Below, piece by piece: positions 34,447-42,850 of a stretch of DNA of 64,000 bases (within the stretch, counting starts at the first letter, position 1; each line of letters opens with the position of its first letter). Source of the DNA: JAOAFZ01 sp964412815 (GTDB lineage: Bacteria > Patescibacteriota > Microgenomatia > UBA1406 > GWC2-37-13); NCBI GenBank assembly GCA_964412815.1, contig CAYPQF010000050.1:62001-126000 (forward strand). Direction: 5' to 3'. A model generated the notes under the pieces. That model ran no database searches, was not told the DNA's origin, and saw nothing but the letters and a program-made list of their open reading frames with translations. The position numbers and the translations under genes were made by a program.

Positions 34447-35325
34447 CTATCGCCTCGGGGGCAGCTGGCGCGAGTGATGTGCCTGCGTTGATTGCTGGTC
34501 GTCGATCACCTCCTGGCCGGGGTCGGAGATCTGGCCTCGCTGAGCGCCACCGAAGGCATTTCCCTCGAGGCTCTCGGCGATGTAGTCCAGGTAATCGCGG
34601 ATGTCACTGTTGTCTTCCAGCGACCCGAATGGCAGTGTGGCACCACTGACGGTCTTGACCGAGGTGCCAATGTCCTGCAGCGTCTGATCGATGCCCCTGA
34701 CCAGACCGCGCATCACCGCTGCCAGCTCCTCCTTCTCCTGAACGGTCAGGTTGGCAAACCCGATGAGAGCCTTCTCCTGCGCGCGCAAGAGCGTGGCCCG
34801 CAGGATCGCGATGTCCGCCTGTGTCTGGAGCTCGTACCGCTTTACCAGGTACACCTGACGCACCTGCTCCACCAGCTCCTCGCTGGTGACCGGGGTCCAC
34901 AAGAGGGCCGGGATTATGATGAACCCGATGATCCCGATGATGACCTGTTGCAGGATCAGCCCGGTATCCCGCACGACAGGCTGTGCCGCCCACCAGCTGT
35001 ACTGCACCTCAAATGAGTAGTACAGCAGATAGAAAGCGGCCCCCACGACCACCGTGTACCCCCAGGTTCTGGCGTTAATACGCTGCAAGAGCATTCCCCC
35101 GGGGCTCCAGGGGATCAGAAAAGACGTGAGGCTGGGTGGCGCAAGCACCAGAATCGCGGTGAAAGCCGCCGCGACAACCCAGTTGGACGTAAGCTGGCTT
35201 TGGACGCCCCACCAGTAGACTGCTGACCCGCCCATGGCAATCACTGCCAGGAGAGCCAGGAGTGTCTTGGCAGTAAACTTCCAGCCGCCGGACTTCCTGC
35301 CTCGCGGCAGGTCCTGATAACGCAT
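34447..35325 (-). CDS. GC-rich cassette: four-helix membrane protein with coiled coil
   Basis: A 292-residue protein with four transmembrane helices in the first 135 residues (for example TLLALLAVIAMGGSAVYWWG and ILQQVIIGIIGFIIIPALLW), then a long helical cytoplasmic or outer domain (VEQVRQVYLVKRYELQTQAD to EKEELAAVMRGLVRG) and a Gln/His-rich end. AAAGGAG lies seven bases before the ATG. The promoter TTGTAT, 17 bases, TATAAT (35395-35367, minus) has ATACTATAAG in its spacer. The gene uses G/C-ending codons throughout. Function unknown. Confidence 0.72.
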   Translation of the reverse strand: MRYQDLPRGRKSGGWKFTAKTLLALLAVIAMGGSAVYWWGVQSQLTSNWVVAAAFTAILVLAPPSLTSFLIPWSPGGMLLQRINARTWGYTVVVGAAFYLLYYSFEVQYSWWAAQPVVRDTGLILQQVIIGIIGFIIIPALLWTPVTSEELVEQVRQVYLVKRYELQTQADIAILRATLLRAQEKALIGFANLTVQEKEELAAVMRGLVRGIDQTLQDIGTSVKTVSGATLPFGSLEDNSDIRDYLDYIAESLEGNAFGGAQRGQISDPGQEVIDDQQSTQAHHSRQLPPRR

Positions 35326-35366
35326 CGTGTGCTCCTTTCTGCACAGGTGAGATTGTTATAAGCGGT

Positions 35367-35395
35367 ATTATAACTTATAGTATTATATAATACAA
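35367..35395 (-). promoter_or_regulatory. Promoter of the 292-residue cassette
   Basis: On the minus strand TTGTAT (35395-35390), 17 bases and TATAAT (35372-35367). The spacer contains ATACTATAAG, the element shared with other cassette promoters. Confidence 0.65.
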
Positions 35396-35452
35396 TAGAA
35401 GATTGCTAATGAGGCTGTTACAGAAGGTCAAAATCAGACTTTAGACAGTATG

Positions 35453-36106
35453 TTACGCGGACTGGAGTAACACTACTTTCATCTCTGTTTCTCCCAGTTC
35501 TTCCTTTTTGACCGTCAATTTTTCGACTGGCTGAACCGCTTCGGCGGCCATTTTCTGGACAAACGCAGAAACCGGCTCCAGTTTTTCTTTTAAAGAAGGA
35601 TCCATAGCTTCGTTCTGATAATGCATGGGAATGACAATAGCCGGATCGAGTTTTTTGACAACATCAGCAGCTTCTGCCGAGCCAATGGTAAAATGGCCGC
35701 CAACTGGAATCATCAGAATATCAATATCGCCCAGCTGATCGATCAGTTTATCGTCCGGTTTATGTCCGATATCACCCATATGTACAACCGATAATCCTTC
35801 CGTTTCAAAACGGAAGATAACATTCTCTCCCCGCTCGGAACCCTTCTGATCATCATGAAAACTCTGGAATCCGAAAATGCGTACTCCTTCGATCTCAAAC
35901 TCACCCGGCCAGTCGAACATGCGCTTGTAGTCCTTTACGCCATCCACATTGTCGTGATCAAAATGATGGTGAGAAACAGTAACAATATCAGCTGACTGCT
36001 TCGGATACGGAAGGCCGACCTTTTTCGGATCAAATGGATCGGTAATAATTTTTGCGTCTTTTGACTTGATTAAGAATGATGAGTGACCTAAGTATGTGAT
36101 ATCCAT
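35453..36106 (-). CDS. Metallo-beta-lactamase-fold hydrolase (UPF0173-like)
   Basis: A 217-residue soluble metallo-hydrolase of the YtkL/UPF0173 kind. The metal-binding motif VTVSHHHFDHDNVD (H-x-H-x-D-H) is intact near residue 45, followed by VHMGDIGHKPDD and AIVIPMHYQNEAMDP with further ligands. Its cellular substrate is unknown. TAGTAT ends six bases before the ATG, so it is probably leaderless. It lies downstream of, and in the same direction as, the membrane protein gene 36167-36718. Confidence 0.85.
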   Translation of the reverse strand: MDITYLGHSSFLIKSKDAKIITDPFDPKKVGLPYPKQSADIVTVSHHHFDHDNVDGVKDYKRMFDWPGEFEIEGVRIFGFQSFHDDQKGSERGENVIFRFETEGLSVVHMGDIGHKPDDKLIDQLGDIDILMIPVGGHFTIGSAEAADVVKKLDPAIVIPMHYQNEAMDPSLKEKLEPVSAFVQKMAAEAVQPVEKLTVKKEELGETEMKVVLLQSA

Positions 36107-36166
36107 ATAGATATACTACCATACCGCACGCAGGAAACAAGGAAAAAACAGGTGGTTTTGAGGGTG

Positions 36167-36718
36167 TTATTCAATCTGAGCAGCAGGTGATGCTTCCTGG
36201 CAGCCTTCTTTTTGACAGATGGTCTCTATTACTTTTTCACGCGCACCAGCGGGAAGTTTTTCGATCAGATTTAGGATCACGGCTCCTACGGTATACTCGT
36301 AAACCGCGTTTGTGACTGTATCTGCTGACTTTGAGGCTGTTTCCTGCGCAATCTCCGTCGCTTCTCCCAAAACCTGTGCTCCTACTTCGTTGACCTTAGA
36401 TCCGGCAAACGCGATCGACTCCCCTACCAGCTTCTGAGACTCCAGTTTGAGTTCATCTACGGTCTGCTCCGGACTCATAAAGTACTCCTCTTTCGTGTTA
36501 AAAAACGTATAACCTCGAGTCGGCTCAGGGTTTTCTGTTGCTTCGTACCGCCCGGTCTCCTCCCCCATCCGTGTCCAGTTTGAGGCAAACACCACACCAA
36601 TCACTACCAGTAATCCCAGAAACGCAAACTTTATCGTTTTTCCATGGTCTGGAGAGGTTGACTCTTCTTCGTATACCTCTACATACTCCCCTTCCGGATC
36701 CAGCGGTCGAATAGGCAT
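36167..36718 (-). CDS. Single-span membrane protein of unknown function
   Basis: A 183-residue protein: an acidic cytoplasmic N-terminus (PLDPEGEYVEVYEEESTS), one transmembrane helix (IKFAFLGLLVVIGVVFAS), and an outer helical segment (VDELKLESQKLVGESIAFAG to EIAQETASKSADTVTNAVYE) with a short conserved-looking end containing a Cys pair (ETICQKEGCQEA). TATACT ends six bases before the ATG. Host-type codon use. No family assigned. Confidence 0.72.
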   Translation of the reverse strand: MPIRPLDPEGEYVEVYEEESTSPDHGKTIKFAFLGLLVVIGVVFASNWTRMGEETGRYEATENPEPTRGYTFFNTKEEYFMSPEQTVDELKLESQKLVGESIAFAGSKVNEVGAQVLGEATEIAQETASKSADTVTNAVYEYTVGAVILNLIEKLPAGAREKVIETICQKEGCQEASPAAQIE

Positions 36719-36847
36719 AGATTAAGTATAGTACAAGACTAAAAGGTTATACTCGTTAAATTGAAGAGAGCGCAATACATAAACCTGAGTGTTTCGAATT
36801 GGTGAAGCAATGAGTCTTTTCATTAGTGTAGTGTAAAGTATAATAAT

Positions 36848-36876
36848 TTGACTTTTATGGCTAAATACTATATACT
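36848..36876 (+). promoter_or_regulatory. Sigma70-type promoter with CTATAAG element
   Basis: TTGACT (36848-36853), 17 bases and TATACT (36871-36876); the -10 box is followed by ATAAG so that CTATAAG overlaps it. It serves the gene 36919-37659 with a leader of about 35 bases. Confidence 0.7.
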
Positions 36877-36918
36877 ATAAGACTGTTTATTAAGCTCTTT
36901 AAATCATTGGAGGAAATC

Positions 36919-37659
36919 ATGAAACCAGAACCGATCTTGGTGTTGAAGGATCCTGACCTTGAAGTAAAAGGTCAAGAATTCGATCTCCATGCAAAGGCTG
37001 TTCATCACAGGATTTTAGCCATCCCGACTCGAATCAATGTCTCGTATATTACGATATACGATATAGATCCGAATCCCCATTGGGAACCAAAATACAGAGG
37101 GGACCAGGGGACAGACTACTATCAGCGTACTTTCAGTGAGGCATTCCCTCAAGCTGAAACCGAAGCAGGCTATACTCTGCCCTATGAACCGGAGTGGAAA
37201 GGAATTCTCGATGACACTCTATCGGATGTCCCATACACTCTACATTCATCTCTTGGTTGCGTGATTGTACAGGTAGCATATTTCTCACAGGCTGAAAGGT
37301 ATCTTAAAGCTCTGACCAGTCGACCTGTCAGAAAGAGAAATAAGCTCAACCCAGCACGATTTTTTTACCTTGCAAAAGAGGTAATTGCCCAAGGATGGGG
37401 ACTAATTCATGCTGACAGCCAGTACAACTTGTTCTACCCAAAAGGAGATATAGACAAGTTTAAATGTCTTGAGTCAGCTTGGAAAAAATCACCATTCTAC
37501 GTAAGTGTCTCAAATAATGGATACCGGTTTGAGATGAAGGGATCAGGAAAACATATCCGCTTCGTCTTGAGCAAGTTCTATGCAATAGACACAGAACCTC
37601 TGTGGGAATTGGATATCACTTCAACCAATCGTTTGCCGAAGAGCTTTCTAAACGACTAG
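36919..37659 (+). CDS. Soluble protein of unknown function with cassette-like signals
   Basis: A 246-residue soluble protein with no signal peptide or membrane helix. It has a beta-rich first half (RINVSYITIYDIDPNPHWEP) and a basic second half (SRPVRKRNKLNPARFF). It has GGAGG seven bases before the ATG, a CTATAAG promoter and a hairpin terminator, exactly like the GC-rich cassettes, but its base composition is that of the host. It may be a cassette from a different source or an older, ameliorated one. The family is unknown to me. Confidence 0.65.
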   Translation: MKPEPILVLKDPDLEVKGQEFDLHAKAVHHRILAIPTRINVSYITIYDIDPNPHWEPKYRGDQGTDYYQRTFSEAFPQAETEAGYTLPYEPEWKGILDDTLSDVPYTLHSSLGCVIVQVAYFSQAERYLKALTSRPVRKRNKLNPARFFYLAKEVIAQGWGLIHADSQYNLFYPKGDIDKFKCLESAWKKSPFYVSVSNNGYRFEMKGSGKHIRFVLSKFYAIDTEPLWELDITSTNRLPKSFLND

Positions 37660-37700
37660 CGTCCGCTTAACCCGATTTAGGGGGAGCGGACGCTCCCCCA
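37659..37700 (+). terminator. Hairpin terminator of 36919-37659
   Basis: GCGTCCGC (37659-37666) pairs with GCGGACGC (37686-37693); the first base overlaps the TAG stop. TCCCCCATTTTAT follows. Confidence 0.75.
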
Positions 37701-37787
37701 TTTTATCAACCTTCTTATTCTATTATTTAACTATATCCAAAACTACATTCAAATAGTGTTGTAAAAAGTAAGCATATGTAAACTGAT

Positions 37788-37905
37788 GAGCCCGAAGCGG
37801 GCGACCGAAGGAAGTCCGCGCCGTACCTGTGACATATCAGAGCCCGAAGCGGGCGACCGAAGGAAGTCCGCGCTCTGCCTGTGACATATCAGAGCCCGAA
37901 GCGGG
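37788..37905. repeat. 52-bp tandem repeat ending in the tRNA-Thr 3' end
   Basis: GAGCCCGAAGCGGG begins at 37788, 37840 and 37892, that is with an exact 52-base period. The first two units continue with CGACCGAAGGAAGTCCGCG and GTGACATATCA; the third copy is the 3' end of the tRNA-Thr gene. Duplicated tRNA 3' ends are a known footprint of site-specific integration, so these may be att-type scars, though each copy is short. Confidence 0.7.
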
Positions 37906-37964
37906 AATCGAACCCGCGACCTCCTTCTTACCAAGAAGACGCTCTACCACTGAGCCATTCGGGC
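37893..37964 (-). tRNA. tRNA-Thr (anticodon GGT)
   Basis: A 72-base tRNA on the minus strand with acceptor stem GCCCGAA/TTCGGGC, D-arm GCTCAGTGGTAGAGC, anticodon stem TCTTC/GAAGG enclosing TTGGTAA (anticodon GGT), and T-arm GCGGGTTCGATTCCCGC. The CCA end is not encoded. Its 3' end is repeated twice in the 52-bp tandem repeat beside it. Confidence 0.93.
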
Positions 37965-38045
37965 ATACGTTACATTTAGGGTTATGACGCTGAGAGAATG
38001 TAAGTTCCAATTATAGTAGAAAATTTCGAAAATGTGGGGAAAAAA

Positions 38046-38588
38046 TTAACTGTTTTGTAGCTGCCCCATTGCCCAATAGCTCACAATAGCCGCAGATACA
38101 ATCACATTCAGAGATTTATTAATACCCCACATTGGAATTTCCAGAATTTCATCTACCCGTTCCAGTGTCTCCGGAGTAACGCCGAATGTCTCATTTCCTA
38201 CCAGCAATGCAATTGGTGCCGTATAGGTGGCTTTCTGGTACTCAACAGAACGTTTATCTTGTTCTACCGCTGCAATTTTTATACCTGGTTCCTGCTTTTT
38301 GAGTTCTTCAATTGCTTCTATAGCCGTTTTCTTATACGCCCAAGGTACAACCTTATAGGTACCAATCGATGACTTGAGAATACGACTGTTCGGTGGGGTT
38401 TCCATCTCTCCGCACAGATACATCTTTTTTACTGCTAACGCATCCGCAAGACGAAATAATCCTCCAATATTGTAAGTGTCATAAACATTTTCCAACAATA
38501 AATAGATATCATTTCGTTCAACTTTCTGGATCTCAGGATTAGAATTTTGACTCGCTGCTTCGCGTAGCTGTTGTGCGTTCATTTTCAT
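38046..38588 (-). CDS. TrmH/SpoU-family RNA methyltransferase
   Basis: A 180-residue knotted methyltransferase that 2'-O-methylates tRNA or rRNA. The three SPOUT motifs are visible: VYDTYNIGGLFRLADALAV (motif 1), IALLVGNETFGVTPETLE (motif 2) and LEIPMWGINKSLNVIVSAAI (motif 3, the SAM knot). It lacks an extra N-terminal RNA-binding domain. The target nucleotide cannot be read; TrmH-like modification of tRNA or 23S rRNA is usual. It lies next to tRNA-Thr in the same direction. Confidence 0.88.
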   Translation of the reverse strand: MKMNAQQLREAASQNSNPEIQKVERNDIYLLLENVYDTYNIGGLFRLADALAVKKMYLCGEMETPPNSRILKSSIGTYKVVPWAYKKTAIEAIEELKKQEPGIKIAAVEQDKRSVEYQKATYTAPIALLVGNETFGVTPETLERVDEILEIPMWGINKSLNVIVSAAIVSYWAMGQLQNS

Positions 38589-39002
38589 ACGGATATCATT
38601 TCAATTAAAATTATTACTATAAGTTTATTTTGTACTACTCTATAGCATGCCTTGTTGAGTTCTATACAAACTTTTATTATCGGACGAAACACTATTACAC
38701 AGTACTTCTACCTGTTGTGTCCTCAGCATTCATGTACCCTATAGATAGGGATGATTTTGAGAAGAGAATGCCTCATCTCATTTTTTTCACATTTATTATA
38801 TATCAATGCTTCATTTTCTTCGTACACTTTTCGTCCACACTCAATAAAAAAAACATACTTCGTATACATCTATCAAGCCCGAGATAAAAAACCAGGGAAT
38901 AGCAAATTTAACCTCAAACTGCTAAACAAAAAGTTATCCACATCACTTTACACAATTTTTTTAGCCTTGATGACAGTCTAAGTAAGAAAATATATCCTAT
39001 AG
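38589..39002. other. AT-rich gap with a DnaA-box-like site
   Basis: No credible gene is present; the ORFs here lack start signals and are of chance type. A TTATCCACA stands at 38934-38942, and ATATATCCTATAG (ending at 39002) lies directly before the -35 box of the DUF11 gene, the CTATAGG-type element seen elsewhere. Confidence 0.4.
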
Positions 39003-39031
39003 TTGACAAATGCCGAAACCTGTAGTATACT
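39003..39031 (+). promoter_or_regulatory. Promoter of the DUF11 surface-protein gene
   Basis: TTGACA (39003-39008), 17 bases and TATACT (39026-39031), an almost ideal sigma70-type promoter. The ATG follows nine bases after the -10 box. CCTATAG abuts the -35 box upstream. Confidence 0.8.
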
Positions 39032-39040
39032 GTACTTCAT

Positions 39041-39712
39041 ATGAAAAACGCAAAGCTTTTTCTATCTACCCTTGTGCTTACAGGAGTTCTGGCGACAAAT
39101 GTAAGTGCAGTTAATGCAAACTATGGTCAGTATGGCCAGGTTACAGGAGATCAGCCAGGAAATAATATAGATATCGACAAAAAAGTTGCTGCCCCCGGCA
39201 CCGCAACCCAGAAGGGTGGCGTCCAGGCAGGACAGTATTTCGATAATCTTACTGGATCAGATCAGCGATTTAATCCAGGAGACAAAGTAGTCTTTAAGTT
39301 AGTCGTAAAAAATACTTCTAACAAAACGCTGAAAAATATCACCGTTACCGACACTCTGCCGGCCTATATGGAACCGCTGGTAGGACCAGGTACCTATGAT
39401 AAGAATAAGAGAACTATTTCGTACACCATTGCTGAACTGCAACCGGGTAAAGAAGATGTTCGTTACCTTGAAACTCAGATCTTTACAGTAGGAAAATTAC
39501 CTGCTGATAAAGGAATCATTGAATTCGTAAACGTTGCTGCTGCAAAAGCTGACGGCGCGTATGACGAAGACAATGCCAAGTACTACGCTGCTAAGGAAGT
39601 TATCGGAGTTACATCCGTTCCGAAAACTGGACCTGCGCTTGGATTGGCATTCCTTGCGCTGCAAGGCGCTGGTCTTGCAGCCGGTATCTACCTGGTTCGT
39701 CGTAAGGCGTAA
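39041..39712 (+). CDS. Secreted DUF11 protein with sortase-type anchor
   Basis: A 223-residue surface protein. Residues 1-26 (MKNAKLFLSTLVLTGVLATN) are a signal peptide. The mid region (FNPGDKVVFKLVVKNTSNKT, then ITVTDTLPAYME) is one DUF11-like Ig fold common in bacterial surface proteins. The C-terminus has VPKTGP, a hydrophobic helix and VRRKA, the layout of an LPXTG-type cell-wall sorting signal. It is likely exported and anchored by a sortase, none of which is in this window. The strong promoter and terminator suggest high expression. Confidence 0.85.
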   Translation: MKNAKLFLSTLVLTGVLATNVSAVNANYGQYGQVTGDQPGNNIDIDKKVAAPGTATQKGGVQAGQYFDNLTGSDQRFNPGDKVVFKLVVKNTSNKTLKNITVTDTLPAYMEPLVGPGTYDKNKRTISYTIAELQPGKEDVRYLETQIFTVGKLPADKGIIEFVNVAAAKADGAYDEDNAKYYAAKEVIGVTSVPKTGPALGLAFLALQGAGLAAGIYLVRRKA

Positions 39713-39734
39713 TCAGTTAGGAACCTTCATTCAA

Positions 39735-39763
39735 AAAGCCCCGCACTCCGCGGGGTTTTTTGA
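39735..39763 (+). terminator. Intrinsic terminator of the DUF11 gene
   Basis: AAGCCCCGC and GCGGGGTT pair around ACTCC at about 39736-39757 and are followed by six T residues. It is followed by AT-rich DNA without genes up to 40046, containing the repeat TTTTGAGGCTAA at 39829-39840. Confidence 0.88.
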
Positions 39764-40046
39764 TGGAGCACAATAATGAATACTTCTTTACCATATTGTA
39801 TGGGTGTACTCTAATCCCCTGCCCTGTTTTTTGAGGCTAACACCCTGAAATTTGCGATTTAAGGTGGTTTAGATGAATAATGACCGGTATTCATTCCTTT
39901 CTAAATACCTATCACATACATTTTTCTTCAGAAACGGATACCCGCTTCTTATTTAACTATACACTTATTTTATATAAGATATCATTAATTGTTATAGGTT
40001 TTACTACGCTACAAAATTTCATACAAATAAATACTATCACTTCCTC

Positions 40047-40075
40047 TTGACATACTATAGGATTTATACTATACT
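40047..40075 (+). promoter_or_regulatory. Promoter of cassette at 40.4 kb
   Basis: TTGACA (40047-40052), 17 bases and TATACT (40070-40075). The spacer begins with TACTATAGGAT. The transcript would carry a leader of almost 290 bases before the ATG at 40370. Confidence 0.8.
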
Positions 40076-40173
40076 TGTTAGTGGTTGAATGGACGAATAG
40101 TCCCTTCAGCCCGAAATGCGGCACTCCCGGCGCATGTTTCATGAACCGGCGAGATATGCCCGTACTTTCACAT

Positions 40174-40369
40174 TGAGGTTCAGGATCATTACCAATTTCA
40201 GTTGCAATTGGTGGTCCTCCACTGTCCCGCTCTGGGTATATACGTTTCACGATGGAAACATTGTCATTCGTTGTGCTCAAGGCGGGACAGGCGCATGCTG
40301 GCGCGCCGCCCGATTTTATCGGCAGCGGCCGCCGGCCGCACGCTCATTCACTTGATGGAGGTTACCACC
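40174..40369 (+). promoter_or_regulatory. Structured leader with terminator-complementary segment
   Basis: TGAGGTTCAGGAT (40174-40186) is perfectly complementary to ATCCTGAACCTCA at 41776-41788, the terminator loop and stem base of the same transcript. It is followed after four bases by the hairpin ACCAATT/AATTGGT (40191-40212) and then CTGTCCCGC/GCGGGACAG (40222-40290). The Shine-Dalgarno site GATGGAGG lies eight to ten bases before the ATG. See the finding on 5'-3' complementarity. Confidence 0.6.
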
Positions 40370-41701
40370 ATGTCTAGCACGACCACTCGGAAGATCAACT
40401 GGCCCGCTCTCGTCGGCAGCATCCTCGGTATCATCGCCCTGATCGTCATCACCGTCCTTGGCGTCCGCTATGCGGGCACCAACGACGCGGCGGTCGCGGC
40501 GCTGGACACCCGGGTCACCACCACCGAGCAGGGCCACAACGCCCAGCAGGGCCAGATCGACAGCCTGCGGGCCGACCACGACGGCCTGGCCACGCTGGAG
40601 GCGAACAACAACACCGCCCAGCAGGGCCAGATCGACTCCCTCGCCGGCCGCATCGGCACGGCGGAGGGCGAGATCGACACCATCCAGGCCAACGAAGCCA
40701 CGCAGAGCAGCGCGATCACCGACCTGCAGGACGACCTGACCGACGTGATCAGCAGCACCGCCGACCTGGAGTCGCGGCTCGCGGCCCTGGAGGCCAGCGC
40801 CGCCACCACCGCCACCCTGCAGATCACCAACCCGACCACGTCCACGACCGTCTCCGGCCTGACCGTCACCGTCGGCTCCGCCCCCGCCATCACCGGCACG
40901 GGCACGCTGACCGGCACGACGGGCACGACCGCAACCACCGGCACCCTGACCAGCGGGGCCGGCAGCGCCCTCAGCGGCGCGGTCACGATCACGGACACGA
41001 TCGGCACGATCTTCAGCGCCACGGGCATCCAGCAGAGCGTCGACCCGGCCACGGTGGACACCGCCAAGGGCGGCTTCACCAACAGCCTCGGCCTCGGCTC
41101 GGAGGGCTTCATCGCCGAGCCCGGCGTGATGATGATCGACTACCCCGTCTGCTCGGCCCCGCAGGTCGACGTCGACAACTTCACCGACCCCGTGCTCAGC
41201 TTCTGGGCCAAGAAGGTGAAGGAGGCCAACGGCGCGATCGGCTGCACCGACACCAGCAACCAGGCCCTGTTCACCACCCGCGAGAGCTTCATCAACCTTC
41301 CGGAGGGTGGCTGGGTCGTGGCCACCGTGAACGGCACCAGCTTCGAGATCGGCGACGCCACGTTCACCATCGACGGCCGCCCCGCGCACAACGCCATCAT
41401 CATCGTGCGCGGCATGTACGGCGACCAGCAGATGGACACCGACCGCAACCAGACGATCCGCTTCTTCGACTACACCCCCGGCCACGGCATGGCCACGCGC
41501 TACCCGCTGGGCGGGTTCGTGAGCGAGGAGCACTTCCTGCAGCTCGCCGCCAGCTCGGCGTCGTCCAACACGACCAACTGCGGCGACGGCGGCTGCAGCA
41601 CCCTGACCGCGGTGATGTACGACATGAACACCGGCGCCCTGACCGTCCTCTACCGGCCGTCGCCGACGGCCCCGTTCGAGGAGGTCTATCGCAACTGGTA
41701 G
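40370..41701 (+). CDS. GC-rich cassette: anchored coiled-coil surface protein
   Basis: A 443-residue protein. Residues 12-33 (PALVGSILGIIALIVITVLG) form one N-terminal membrane anchor. Residues 40-145 are a coiled coil with a repeated 11-residue-type unit (NAQQGQIDSLRADHDGLATL and NTAQQGQIDSLAGRIGTAEG). Then come a Thr/Gly-rich linker (ITGTGTLTGTTGTTATTGTL) and a soluble C-terminal domain of about 200 residues with four Cys. The shape is that of a stalked surface protein. The start at 40370 is fixed by TGGAGG; the frame is open upstream through the leader, but that part is not codon-biased. Function unknown. Confidence 0.78.
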   Translation: MSSTTTRKINWPALVGSILGIIALIVITVLGVRYAGTNDAAVAALDTRVTTTEQGHNAQQGQIDSLRADHDGLATLEANNNTAQQGQIDSLAGRIGTAEGEIDTIQANEATQSSAITDLQDDLTDVISSTADLESRLAALEASAATTATLQITNPTTSTTVSGLTVTVGSAPAITGTGTLTGTTGTTATTGTLTSGAGSALSGAVTITDTIGTIFSATGIQQSVDPATVDTAKGGFTNSLGLGSEGFIAEPGVMMIDYPVCSAPQVDVDNFTDPVLSFWAKKVKEANGAIGCTDTSNQALFTTRESFINLPEGGWVVATVNGTSFEIGDATFTIDGRPAHNAIIIVRGMYGDQQMDTDRNQTIRFFDYTPGHGMATRYPLGGFVSEEHFLQLAASSASSNTTNCGDGGCSTLTAVMYDMNTGALTVLYRPSPTAPFEEVYRNW

Positions 41702-41734
41702 TCAACGCGGCGCAAGCTGCTGAGACTTACGCCC

Positions 41735-41800
41735 GGGAGAAGGGGCTTGCCCCTTCTCCCCGGCACGGAAAATGAATCCTGAACCTCATTTTCCCTTTCC
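41735..41800 (+). terminator. Double hairpin 3' end; second loop matches the leader
   Basis: The first hairpin is GGGAGAAGGGGC/GCCCCTTCTCCC (41735-41760). The second is GGAAAATGA (41767-41775), loop ATCCTGAACC, TCATTTTCC (41786-41794), followed by CTTTCC. The second loop and the next bases are complementary to 13 bases of the leader (40174-40186). Confidence 0.75.
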
Positions 41801-41884
41801 TTACAAGTTTTATTGTGATGAGAGGGAATCTTTGTGAACAACCACTTCTTTTTGTAACCCTGTTATAACGGTATAACAAATCAC

Positions 41885-41914
41885 TTGACAATACTATAAG
41901 ATATGATATATATT
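41885..41914 (+). promoter_or_regulatory. Promoter of cassette at 42.1 kb
   Basis: TTGACA (41885-41890), 18 bases and TATATT (41909-41914). The spacer contains ATACTATAAGAT. Confidence 0.75.
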
Positions 41915-41980
41915 GATATCATGCTGTAGTTTTATTACTATGGCAGAATAGTTGCGCACTTTTGCGCTGTACTATAACAA

Positions 41981-42046
41981 CGAGGTTCAGGATATGATCT
42001 GCCCTTCTTAGGGGTGATATCGCACTATCATTCGTAAGAAGGGCAG
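41981..42046 (+). promoter_or_regulatory. Leader with terminator-complementary segment and 12-bp hairpin
   Basis: CGAGGTTCAGGAT (41981-41993) is complementary to ATCCTGAACCTCG (42872-42884) in the terminator. Five bases later a perfect 12-bp stem begins, CTGCCCTTCTTA (41999-42010) with TAAGAAGGGCAG (42035-42046), with an inner TGATA/TATCA stem. Confidence 0.62.
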
Positions 42047-42103
42047 AAGCTCGCGCTTTGCGCTGCCCTGAGAATCTATTGGATCGCCTGAAGGAGGCCC
42101 TTT

Positions 42104-42843
42104 GTGAGCACCCAGACCATCATCGATCGTGACGGCTCCGAATTCCACCCCCGCCGCCCGTTCCGCTGGCAGCCCTGGGCACTCGGCTTCGCGATTATCG
42201 CCTTCGTGGCGCTCGTCGCGGCCTGGCACCTGCTGCCGGGCTCTGGCCCCAAGGTGTTTATCATCAACCTCGGCTTGAACGCCGAGGCCAAGATCAACCA
42301 CCCGGGCGAGAACTACGGCTAGCGTCTCAACTTCGGTACCGAGGACGCCCAGCTGATCGTCGGCCAGGACTTCCCGGCCGAGCAGATCGACGGCAGGCTC
42401 ATCCGGCCCATCGGCCCCGAGACCTACCAGCTGCTGCAGAACGAGACGGACGTCATCAGCATCGACCACGCCGCCGCCACCATGCTCATCGGGGGCGAGA
42501 TGTCGCTCAAGATCGGCGCCGAGAACAACATCATCGCCTTCCCGCGACTCAGCGACGACCACCTCTGGCTCGTCGTCGTCCGCGCCGGCAGCCCGATCAA
42601 CGTCACGGTGAACGACCACGTTCCCGGGCACACCATCGCGCTGAACTACCTGTTAGGCGCGGCCCGGATCCACGAGGGCCAGCTCAACCAGATCGCCCGC
42701 AACGGCTATCATGCCCCCAACTGCATCACCGGCTGCACCTCCGTCACGCTCGTCACCATCGACGAGATGACCGAGAACGTGGAGGCCTACCGGCAGAGCG
42801 GCTCGGGGTGTGGAGGCAGGTCTGGAACAACTTCCAGCCCTAA
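42104..42843 (+). pseudogene. GC-rich cassette: anchored protein interrupted by TAG
   Basis: AAGGAGG precedes the GTG start. The product has a charged N-terminus (MSTQTIIDRDGSEFHPRRPF), one transmembrane helix (WALGFAIIAFVALVAAWHLL) and an outer domain. Codon 73 is TAG (42320-42322); strongly GC-biased coding continues in the same frame for another 160 codons (for example LRQ-like INVTVNDHVPGHTIALNYLL). Near 42815 the frame appears shifted, since VWRQVWNNFQP then TAA in another frame looks like the natural end. A decayed gene is the simplest reading. Confidence 0.65.
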
Positions 42844-42850
42844 ATCTACA

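Noticed and set aside
37788..37905. CRISPR array
   Set aside because: Only three repeat copies with near-identical spacers; the third is a tRNA end, and no cas genes are present.
40296..40340. Rare restriction-site-like strings (GGCGCGCC, GCGGCCGC) suggesting vector or synthetic DNA
   Set aside because: Such strings are expected in very GC-rich DNA; the flanking natural-looking leader and the many dispersed cassettes argue against cloning artefacts.
40316..41533. 405-codon minus-strand ORF opposite the 40.4-kb cassette
   Set aside because: It is Gly/Ala/Val-rich low-complexity sequence created by the GC3-saturated gene on the plus strand; it lacks start signals.
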